A DNA stretch of 5,098 nucleotides from Planctomycetaceae bacterium (GTDB lineage: Bacteria > Planctomycetota > Planctomycetia > Pirellulales > PALSA-1355). The stretch is from assembly GCA_005773095.1 (NCBI GenBank), contig SXHT01000231.1:1-5098 (forward strand). Reading direction: 5' to 3'. Positions 1 to 4,958 of this stretch are shown piece after piece; the stretch's first letter is position 1; every line of letters begins with the position of its first letter. The notes below the pieces were generated by a model, which saw nothing but the letters and a program-made list of their open reading frames with translations, ran no database searches and was not told the DNA's origin. Position numbers and translations under genes: made by a program.

Positions 1-2
1 CG

Positions 3-1325
3 GTCGACCGAGTGGAGGCGAGAATTTACCGCCCCAACTATATCAAGGCCTCCGATCTGAAAACGCTGATCCAGCCGCTGCTAACGGCGAACTTTGGCGT
101 GTGCAGCGTCTCGGCATCGAGTGAAATCGGCATCGCCGCCGATGACGCCGCGGCCGGCGGCGATACGTTCGCGGGTGGCGATGCCGTGCTGGTGCGCGAT
201 TACGAAGCGGTGCTGGCGCAGGTCGAACAGGTATTTCAGGAACTCGATCAACGGCCGATGCAAGTCTGCATCGAGGCCATGATCCTTAGTGTGAAGCTGG
301 CGGACAAAAATAGCTTTGGCGTCGACTTCGCGCTGCTGCGTGACAAGGCCAACGTTCGACCCATCAGCGGGCAACCGCCGGCCGATCTTGGCGAAATGAA
401 GTTAAACGGCAGCCTGAAGTTTGGCTTTCTTGATGGCAGCCTGGACGTTTTTCTGTCGGCCTTGGAAACCATCGGCGACACCAACGTCATCGCCACGCCA
501 CGCCTGATGTGCGTTAACAAGCAAAAGGCGGAGTTCCTGGTCGGCGCGCAACTGGGTTGCGTCAATACCACGCAGACCGAAACCAGCCCAGCCCGGAATG
601 TGCAGTTCCTTGAGGTGGGTACGCAATTGCGACTGCGCCCTTTTATTTCCCGCGACGGCCTGATTCGCATGGAGGTGCATCCCGAGCTCTCCACCGGCAA
701 CATCCGCGTTGAGGAAGGCTTTACCCTGCTCGACAAAGAACTCACTCAAGTCACGACCAATATCATGGTGCGAGACGGTTGCACGGTGATCATCGGTGGT
801 TTGATGCGCGAGGATCCGGCCACAACCACCTCGCAAATTCCACTCCTCGGCAGCGCGCCCGGCATTGGCTTCCTGTTCCGCCAGAGGTCTGAAACCACCG
901 AACGCCGTGAACTGATTGTGCTGATTACGCCGCACATCGTTTATGAGCCGCAAGCCTACGATGTAGGCGAACGTGGGGCTTGCGAGTTCCGTCGCCACCA
1001 GGCAAGCCACGCCGACCACGTGAGTCCGATTGGCACTCGCTACCTTGGCCGCAAGTATTTCCGTATCGCTCAGGACTACTGGGCCCAGGGAGATGGGTTG
1101 CGGGCGATCAAGTCCGTCAATCTGGCGATCAACTTTGACCCTCAGAACCGCGCAGCCGTGGACCTGCGCAGCGAGATCATGGCGAGTAATCACCTGGGGG
1201 ACCACAGCGGCGGTAACGGAGCCATGAGTGGCAATGCTCCGATCGGCGAACCTATGATCGCACCACAGGAAGTCAACCCGCCCGGCACAATCCGCCAGGT
1301 CACGACCCCACACAACTGGAGGTAG
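3..1325 (+). CDS. Secretin (type II secretion / type IV pilus outer-membrane pore), 5' partial, with TPR-like C-terminal tail
   Basis: The reading frame is open to the left edge, so the N-terminal N0/N1 part is missing; a GTG at 12 is in frame but is probably internal. Residues are numbered from that GTG. Residues 4-85 look like the last secretin N-domain (start RIYRPNYIKASDLKTLI, then VLVRDYEAVLAQVEQV and LDQRPMQVCIEAMIL). Residues 133-310 form the beta-barrel secretin domain: VIATPRLMCVNKQKAEFLVG at 159-178, VQFLEVGTQLRLRPFI at 197-212, IPLLGSAPGIGFLF at 276-289 and the closing ELIVLITPHIV at 300-310. Family knowledge: such proteins assemble as ring-shaped outer-membrane channels (GspD, PulD, PilQ). 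After the barrel, residues 341-390 resemble one TPR hairpin (YFRIAQDYWAQGDGLRAIKSVNLAINFDPQN), followed by a Gly/Pro-rich end. I cannot decide between GspD and PilQ without the N-terminus. The lipoprotein-like gene starts 31 bases downstream and may be co-transcribed. Confidence 0.9.
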   Translation, partial: VDRVEARIYRPNYIKASDLKTLIQPLLTANFGVCSVSASSEIGIAADDAAAGGDTFAGGDAVLVRDYEAVLAQVEQVFQELDQRPMQVCIEAMILSVKLADKNSFGVDFALLRDKANVRPISGQPPADLGEMKLNGSLKFGFLDGSLDVFLSALETIGDTNVIATPRLMCVNKQKAEFLVGAQLGCVNTTQTETSPARNVQFLEVGTQLRLRPFISRDGLIRMEVHPELSTGNIRVEEGFTLLDKELTQVTTNIMVRDGCTVIIGGLMREDPATTTSQIPLLGSAPGIGFLFRQRSETTERRELIVLITPHIVYEPQAYDVGERGACEFRRHQASHADHVSPIGTRYLGRKYFRIAQDYWAQGDGLRAIKSVNLAINFDPQNRAAVDLRSEIMASNHLGDHSGGNGAMSGNAPIGEPMIAPQEVNPPGTIRQVTTPHNWR

Positions 1326-1356
1326 GCGATCGAGCGGTGAATCGGTCCTTACTCGT

Positions 1357-1557
1357 ATGACAAAGCTCACTCGAACTCAATTCGCACGGATGTTGATGAT
1401 CCCGCTCGCACGGATGTTGATGATCCCGCTCGCCGCTGGCTGCGCGTCGATGGGGCCTCGAATGCCGACGGGCGAAGTTGCAAAGCAGCAGCCGGATCAC
1501 AAGGCCGAGATGATCCGGTCTGACGCCGACACAGCGCGACAAATCGGCAATCGCTGA
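1357..1557 (+). CDS. Small putative lipoprotein (66 aa) with duplicated signal-peptide segment
   Basis: I do not recognise a family. The N-terminus is basic (K3, R6, R11), followed by a hydrophobic stretch and LAAGC ending at Cys29, which resembles a signal peptidase II site, although Ala rather than Leu sits at -3. The mature part would be only 38 residues, polar and without secondary landmarks (CASMGPRMPTGEVAKQQ and onward). The segment ARMLMIPL occurs twice in tandem (residues 10-17 and 18-25) because of a perfect 24-bp DNA duplication. It puts Arg19 in the middle of the hydrophobic core. Without it, the signal would be a short, conventional one. The gene follows the secretin by 31 bases on the same strand, which suggests a common transcript and an envelope role. 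No clear Shine-Dalgarno sequence is visible before ATG 1357. It could be a non-functional or spurious ORF. Confidence 0.5.
   Translation: MTKLTRTQFARMLMIPLARMLMIPLAAGCASMGPRMPTGEVAKQQPDHKAEMIRSDADTARQIGNR
1384..1431 (+). repeat. Perfect 24-bp tandem duplication (two units)
   Basis: Units 1384-1407 and 1408-1431 are identical at all 24 positions. The unit length is a multiple of three, so the reading frame of the small lipoprotein is kept and eight residues (ARMLMIPL) are repeated inside its signal peptide. Perfect identity suggests a recent slippage or unequal-recombination event. Confidence 0.95.
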
Positions 1558-1735
1558 CCGCGCCTGCGCGCAACAGGATGAATGCCTGTTCTACCATCGG
1601 ACGTGTCCGGCGGCTCAAGGGGGGCACGTCGGGCACGTCCGCTTTGCTTCATGCGGCAAAGTCGCTACCAGCGACCTCGAAACCTCCGTCCAACGGTTGA
1701 AAGTCACGCCGGCGATTCTGTCTTCAAACAGTGTG
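1558..1735. other. Non-coding stretch with four consecutive small hairpins
   Basis: No supported gene. Four inverted repeats follow one another: AACAGG 1572-1577 with CCTGTT 1585-1590; GGACGTGTCCG 1599-1609 with CGGGCACGTCC 1630-1640 (one G·T pair, 20-nt loop); CTTTGC 1642-1647 with GCAAAG 1656-1661; and GTCGCT 1661-1666 with AGCGAC 1670-1675 (3-nt loop). Within the second, GGGCACGTC is directly repeated at 1622-1630 and 1631-1639. None is followed by a T-run, so a classic terminator is not evident. The density of stems suggests a decayed palindromic repeat or a structured RNA region downstream of the secretin/lipoprotein transcript. Confidence 0.45.
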
Positions 1736-1871
1736 GTAACCGTGCACGGGCCGGGGACTGGCTCATTTTCCCGGCGAATTCGCCAGAGGTGCAGGGTTCT
1801 GTCAGGAGGTTGTCCAACGTGCTTCCCGGGAAAATGTGCCTGTCCCCCTCTCTTGACCCTTGAGCGGTTAC
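1736..1871 (+). repeat. 136-bp palindromic REPIN/MITE-like element, copy 1
   Basis: This copy runs from GTAACCGTGCACGGGCC (1736-1752) to GACCCTTGAGCGGTTAC (1855-1871). Its ends are imperfect inverted repeats, with 4 mismatches in 17. Inside, the arms GGACTGGCTCATTTTCCCGG and CCGGGAAAATGTGCCTGTCC are also inverted, with few mismatches. By eye it differs from the copy at 3625-3760 at about 12 of 136 positions with no length change. It contains no gene. Such elements, with two inverted REP-like halves, are typical non-autonomous substrates of transposases. It lies 203 bases upstream of the CbiA-like gene; reading frames that run through it are artefacts. Confidence 0.85.
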
Positions 1872-1911
1872 ACAGCGTGAAAATCGAGCGCAGCCCGATT
1901 CCCGGCTCCGC

Positions 1912-1933
1912 CCCGCGACCTGCAGATCGCGGG
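1912..1933 (+). other. 7-bp stem-loop in leader region of the CbiA-like gene
   Basis: CCCGCGA (1912-1918) pairs with TCGCGGG (1927-1933) around an 8-nt loop CCTGCAGA. No T-run follows, so intrinsic termination is unlikely. I see no cobalamin-riboswitch B12 box in the leader between 1872 and 2074, although a cobalamin-pathway gene might be expected to have one. Confidence 0.3.
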
Positions 1934-2002
1934 TCCCACCTCGCGGCCGAGCAGCGAACGTACATTTTCGGCGGTTTCCCGGAAATTCTGCCCTTCCCCC
2001 GC

Positions 2003-2031
2003 TTGATGTTTCGCCCCCTTCACCGAACAAT
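2003..2031 (+). promoter_or_regulatory. Candidate sigma70-type promoter for the CbiA-like gene
   Basis: TTGATG (2003-2008) and AACAAT (2026-2031) are separated by exactly 17 bases; each matches the consensus at four of six positions. Transcription would start near 2038, leaving a leader of about 37 bases before ATG 2075. It is the best-spaced pair I found in this gap, but it is weak and planctomycete promoters are poorly defined. Confidence 0.25.
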
Positions 2032-2063
2032 TGCCCACGGGAAGCAAAGCTCTGAGATTTACG

Positions 2064-2070
2064 AAGGTGG
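2064..2070 (+). promoter_or_regulatory. Ribosome binding site deciding the start at 2075
   Basis: AAGGTGG differs from the anti-SD complement AAGGAGG at one base and lies 4 bases before ATG 2075. It supports this ATG over the ATG at 1697, which is in the same frame but reads through the non-coding repeat. Confidence 0.5.
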
Positions 2071-2074
2071 CCGC

Positions 2075-3406
2075 ATGCAGCGGTTGGCTCGGGCGGCGAT
2101 TGGCACGGTGCAGCCGGGCGCGGACGCAACGTTCGTGTCCTGGGCCCTGATGGCCGCTTTCGAAAAGGCGGGCCTGCGCGTGCAAAGCTTCGCTGCTCGG
2201 GCCTGTTTTTTTCCCCACGACGGTGGGGCAGCCATTACCGGACAGGCCACGCGGCATCTTGATACCTGGCTGCTGGAGCCATCCGCCTGCCGGCTGCTGT
2301 TCGACCGCGGCTGTTCGGGCAGCGACTTCGCCTTGGTTCAGGGTCGTTTTGATGCGGCTCTTTCCCATGCCGAAGAAATGGGCGGTAAGCTGGCCACGTT
2401 GTGTGAATGGCTTGACATGCCCAGTATTGCCGTCATCGACGGCTGCCTGCTTCGCGATTGCCAACTTCCCGATCGTCCAAGCCAGGTTGATGCGGTGCTC
2501 ATCGATGGCACTCAATGCTGCTCTGAGCGTTGCCGGCTGCAAACCTGTCTCGAGGCGCTCTGGGGTGTGCCGGTGCTAGGGTTTGTCGAAGATCTTCCGC
2601 GCCTGCGTGCCGAAGTCGCCCGGCTGACGATTGGCACTGCGCCATCCCGAGCACTTTGCGAAGCACTTGGCGCACAAGCCATCCCTTCCAACGTTCTTGC
2701 CAAGATCGAAGCGCTGGCCACCAGCCGCGAACCTTCCTGGCGATCAATGACCGACGTGCCGGAAATTCCTTCGCAACGCCCATTGCGCGTGGCAATGGCC
2801 TATGACGACGCCTTTCATTGCTACTTTCCCGATGCGATGGATCAGCTCGAATTATTGGGGGCCGAAGTGATGGACTTTTCACCCCTGCGTGACGATCGTC
2901 TGCCGCCTGATATTGGCCTGGTCCTGTTCGGATGTGGCCATCCAGAGCAGTTTTATCACCCACTTGCCGAAAACTGCTGTCTGGCTTCGGCTCTGAAAAA
3001 ACACGTCGAAAGCGGTGGCCGACTGTATGCCGAGGGTGGCGGCCTTGCCTACCTTGGACAATCGATCCGCCTGGCCAACGGCCAGCAGCTTCCGATGTCG
3101 GGCGTTTTGCCCATTGAAGCCAGCATCGAGGCAGAAATGCAGCCTCCGCGAGCCGTAGAATTGGAACTGACGCGCGAGTGTTGGCTGGGCGAGATTGGTT
3201 CAGTCGTACGCGGCTATCGCACGGGCTTTTGGAAAATCAAACCGCTCGACTCAAGCGCCCGCTGTATCGCTGACGATGCAGCGACGGACTTCGACGTGTT
3301 GGCGTATCAGAACGCAGTGGGAAGCCGCGTCCACGTAAACTTCGCGATGCAAGCCCCGCTGATGAACCGCGTCTTCGACCCGGGTCCGGCAGGCATGCAT
3401 GTCTGA
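2075..3406 (+). CDS. Cobyrinic acid a,c-diamide synthase (CbiA/CobB) homologue, probably a catalytically dead pseudoenzyme (443 aa)
   Basis: Active CbiA/CobB uses ATP and glutamine to amidate the a and c carboxylates of cobyrinate in B12 synthesis. Length (443 aa) and layout fit the family. The N-terminal dethiobiotin-synthetase-like domain (1-215) shows ALMAAFEKAGLRVQSF at 24-39, GQATRHLDTWLL at 56-67 and GVPVLGF at 164-170. The C-terminal GATase domain (236-436) shows VAMAYDDAFHCYFPDAM, GAEVMDFSPL at 262-271, LFGCGHPEQF at 284-293 and YAEGGGLAYLG at 318-328. Key residues are missing. The family P-loop GTSSGVGKTT is GTVQPGADAT (10-19), so the Walker lysine is Asp17. The nucleophilic Cys of YAECGGL is Gly321, codon GGT at 3035-3037. 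The C-terminal HxH motif is HVN (420-422). The frame is otherwise intact, without stops or shifts, suggesting retention with a changed role. I chose ATG 2075 because it matches the family N-terminus and has an RBS. No other cobalamin gene is nearby. Confidence 0.8.
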   Translation: MQRLARAAIGTVQPGADATFVSWALMAAFEKAGLRVQSFAARACFFPHDGGAAITGQATRHLDTWLLEPSACRLLFDRGCSGSDFALVQGRFDAALSHAEEMGGKLATLCEWLDMPSIAVIDGCLLRDCQLPDRPSQVDAVLIDGTQCCSERCRLQTCLEALWGVPVLGFVEDLPRLRAEVARLTIGTAPSRALCEALGAQAIPSNVLAKIEALATSREPSWRSMTDVPEIPSQRPLRVAMAYDDAFHCYFPDAMDQLELLGAEVMDFSPLRDDRLPPDIGLVLFGCGHPEQFYHPLAENCCLASALKKHVESGGRLYAEGGGLAYLGQSIRLANGQQLPMSGVLPIEASIEAEMQPPRAVELELTRECWLGEIGSVVRGYRTGFWKIKPLDSSARCIADDAATDFDVLAYQNAVGSRVHVNFAMQAPLMNRVFDPGPAGMHV

Positions 3407-3624
3407 TGGCGCAAGCCCAAGCTGCCACGATTGCGAGACCCGAAGCGAAAGCGAATCCGGCCGAACCTTGTTCGAAGTCCGCCACGATGGAGTGATGCGC
3501 GATGAGCCTTTACAATCAGCTGTGCCACAATCCGTTCGCGCGGGGAAAGAGGGAAAAGTCGGGATAGGGCTTGCCTGGCTTTCGAGCGGGGCTTTATTCC
3601 GCTAGAATTGGCCATTCGTGCGTG
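3407..3624. other. Intergenic region without a supported full gene
   Basis: Apart from the 22-codon ORF at 3502-3567, I see no gene, strong hairpin or terminator here. Frames on both strands are short and lack recognisable motifs. TAGAAT at 3603-3608 resembles a -10 box but has no convincing -35 partner at 16-18 bases. Confidence 0.4.
3502..3567 (+). pseudogene. 21-aa ORF, possible N-terminal remnant of a conserved hypothetical family
   Basis: An ATG preceded by GGAG at 3489-3492 (9-base spacing) opens a 21-residue frame starting MSLYNQLCHNPFAR and stopping at TAG 3565-3567. From memory, this opening resembles a family of short hypothetical proteins that begin MSLYN-L-(G)-NP. No further homology is visible after residue 14 in any of the three frames, so it would be only the start of a lost gene. 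An upstream TGA at 3493-3495 fixes the start. The match is very short and could be chance. Confidence 0.2.
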
Positions 3625-3760
3625 GTAACCGTTCACGGGCCGGGGACTGGCTCATTTTCCCGGGGAATTCGCGAGAGGTGCATCGTTCGGTCAGGAGGTT
3701 GTCCAACGTGGTTCCCGGGAGAATGTGCCTGTCCTCCTCTCTTGGCCCGTGAACGGTTAC
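3625..3760 (+). repeat. 136-bp palindromic REPIN/MITE-like element, copy 2, with perfect 17-bp inverted ends
   Basis: The left end GTAACCGTTCACGGGCC (3625-3641) is the exact reverse complement of the right end at 3744-3760. Inner arms GGACTGGCTCATTTTCCCGG (3644-3663) and CCGGGAGAATGTGCCTGTCC (3715-3734) are inverted with 3 mismatches in 20. Each end contains a mini-palindrome (CCGTTCACGG at 3629-3638, CCGTGAACGG at 3747-3756). The roughly 50-base centre has a small hairpin GTTG-TC-CAAC at 3698-3707. The right half carries a 9-base spacer (TCCTCTCTT) against 2 bases on the left. It has the same length and orientation as copy 1. No transposase is encoded, so it would depend on an enzyme acting in trans. 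Confidence 0.9.
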
Positions 3761-3762
3761 GA

Positions 3763-3781
3763 TGAGCGGTTACCGCGCGTG
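3763..3781 (+). repeat. Extra terminal motif just outside repeat copy 2
   Basis: TGAGCGGTTAC (3763-3773) repeats the end TGAACGGTTAC (3750-3760) 13 bases further out. It equals the actual right end of copy 1 (1861-1871). GAGCGGTTACCGCGCGTG (3764-3781) is also inverted relative to CGTGCGTGGTAACCGTTC (3617-3634), matching at 14 of 18 positions. The element may therefore have an outer pair of ends. Confidence 0.5.
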
Positions 3782-3840
3782 TTCATTGCCTGCGGCGATA
3801 CGTTTGGACGGCGAAATGCTTGGACATTTTGGTCAACACC

Positions 3841-3871
3841 ACTGTTTTCTGCGCAAACAGCAGAAAACGGT
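3841..3871 (+). other. 12-bp hairpin upstream of tRNA-Lys
   Basis: ACTGTTTTCTGC (3841-3852) pairs with GCAGAAAACGGT (3860-3871) around a 7-nt loop. Eleven pairs are Watson-Crick and one is G·T. GCAGAAAAC occurs again at 3908-3916. No T-run follows on either strand, so a terminator is uncertain; a transposon end or a recombinase site is equally possible. Confidence 0.4.
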
Positions 3872-3944
3872 TGTTCCATTGGGTGTTCAGCGCGCCAGGC
3901 CGGTGCCGCAGAAAACACGAAAACGTCTGTAAGACAAGGCGTTC

Positions 3945-4017
3945 GAGCCTGTAGCTCAGTCGGTAGAGCAACGGACTTTTAATCCGTAGGCCGTGGGTTC
4001 GAGTCCCACCGGGCTCA
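3945..4017 (+). tRNA. tRNA-Lys (anticodon TTT)
   Basis: A full 73-nt cloverleaf can be folded by eye. The acceptor stem pairs GAGCCTG (3945-3951) with CGGGCTC (4010-4016), with one T·G pair. The D-arm lies at 3954-3969 with AGTCGGTA loop. The anticodon stem is ACGGA/TCCGT (3971-3975, 3983-3987) with loop CTTTTAA, giving TTT at 3978-3980. The T-arm is GTGGG-TTCGAGT-CCCAC (3993-4009). The discriminator is A4017, as expected for lysine tRNAs. CCA is not encoded (TTG follows), so it would be added by nucleotidyltransferase. The gene is intact and its 3' end abuts the integrase remnant, as is usual for a tRNA used as an integration site. Confidence 0.97.
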
Positions 4018-4346
4018 TTGTATGAGTGTTTATTAGAGCGCATTGGAGCGAAACAGCGGGAAATGCAGCACTTGCCGTTTGCCATTGCGTTGCGCTCCGA
4101 AATGTCCGGTTGCTGCAGCGGAATATGCAGCGCCATTTGGCAGCGATCATCGGTCAATTGCAAATAGTGCTTTTGGGCGGCGGCTTGGCTGCTGCCGATC
4201 CAAGCACAAACGACGTGCATCGGGAATTGCTCGGCAAGCTCCGTCTCGCGCGTGCTGCGAAGATTCTGCCATAGCTTCGGCCAGGGCTTTAGACCCGCCC
4301 GCTTGATAATCTTTTGCAGGCGAGTCCCTAAAGCGCGTACGGATTT
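4018..4346 (-). pseudogene. Tyrosine recombinase (phage-type integrase), C-terminal fragment
   Basis: The minus-strand frame beginning at ATG 4355 encodes a recognisable integrase end from about base 4330 (residue 9). TRLQKIIKRAGLKPWPKLW is followed by QNLRSTRETELAE, where Arg33 corresponds to the box II arginine and Gln replaces the usual His. HVVCAWIGSS follows, then QKHYLQLTDD, with Tyr64 (4164-4166) as the expected nucleophile. The core-binding domain and the first catalytic Arg are missing, since upstream sequence is transposase-derived. The frame stays open through the antisense of the tRNA to a stop at 3783. That run-through (for example GGTRTHGL) is a tRNA artefact, so I stop the feature at the tRNA. 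This class of enzyme inserts an element into tRNA 3' ends. It is almost certainly inactive here. Confidence 0.7.
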
Positions 4347-4958
4347 CCTGGCCATCTCGCGTGGGCATCACGACGTCGATCGCGCGAAGTTCGCTCAACT
4401 CGTCCAACACGCGCCGCGGCTCGTTGCCGAGGCCCGCTTTCTCACAGAGTTGGCCCAGGAACTTCCAGAGCACGTAGGCCAGGAAGCAGACCAGGATGTG
4501 GGCCAGCACGCGGCCCTCTTTCTGATGCCACACGGGGCGTAACGACAAGTCGCTCTTTTGAATCCGGAACGCGGCCTCGGCATCGGTCAACTGGATGTAC
4601 GCCCGCCACAGGTCTTCGTCGCTCCAGCCGGTCACGTTGCTGCGCAGCACGTACGAGCCTTCGCTGAGCTTTGCCCACGCGCGCCATTTCTCGACCTTCT
4701 TCCATTCGATCTGCGCGGCGCCGTTTTCCGCGGCGCGAACCTGGATGTCGAACAACCCCGCAGCCCGCGTGTTCTGTCCCAGCAAGCGCCCGACACGGCG
4801 TGAGATCGTCGCCACGTCCGTCCGGCGATGGGCGCAACCCGCGGCGATCTTCGCCAGCCCCTCCTCGATGCGTTTCTCGAACCGCGTATGCATGGCCTGC
4901 TCTATTTGGCGGCGATCGCGGCTGCGGCAAAGAATATAGGTCTCGGTCGTGCCATCGG
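4332..4958 (-). pseudogene. IS4/IS1634-type DDE transposase, C-terminal half
   Basis: Numbered from the in-frame ATG at 4893, residues 81-145 carry the diagnostic block: YVLRSNVTGWSDEDLWRAY, QLTDAEAAFRIQKSDLSLRP, VWHQKEGRVLAHILVCFLAY. Tyr99, Glu106 and Lys113 fit the Y(2)-R-(3)-E-(6)-K signature of IS4-related enzymes, with Leu in place of Arg; Glu106 would be the third acidic catalytic residue. The homology ends at VVMPTRDGQEIRTRF (residues 174-188). Upstream of Met1 the homologous frame continues (ETYILCRSRDRRQIEQA) to about 4955. Family members run to roughly 500 residues or more, so the part with both catalytic aspartates is gone. At its 3' end the frame passes out of phase through the integrase fragment to a stop at 4147. 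Non-functional remnant. Confidence 0.75.

Noticed and set aside
402..1370. 322-codon minus-strand open frame opposite the secretin
   Set aside because: It is the antisense shadow of a clear secretin gene and shows no family motif.
1384..1431. Tandem repeat as a CRISPR array
   Set aside because: Two adjacent units with no spacer and inside a coding frame; it is a simple duplication.
1697..2074. In-frame ATG at 1697 that would extend the CbiA-like protein by 126 residues
   Set aside because: The extension reads through the 136-bp non-coding repeat and a GC-rich leader, has no family similarity, and the ATG at 2075 has an RBS and matches the family N-terminus.
3399..3605. 68-codon plus-strand frame overlapping the end of the CbiA-like gene
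   Set aside because: No recognisable motif or good RBS. Low-complexity composition (SPSCHDCETRSESESGR) looks like chance.
3580..3608. Possible promoter with TAGAAT at 3603-3608
   Set aside because: The -35 position 17 bases upstream reads TTTCGA, a poor match, and only a non-coding repeat follows.
3841..3871. Hairpin as an intrinsic terminator
   Set aside because: The stem is strong, but no T-run follows on either strand, so I list it only as an unexplained hairpin.
3783..4017. Continuation of the integrase frame through the tRNA and beyond
   Set aside because: The peptide GGTRTHGLRIKSPLLYRLSYRL is the usual artefact of translating a tRNA gene antisense; the tRNA itself is intact.
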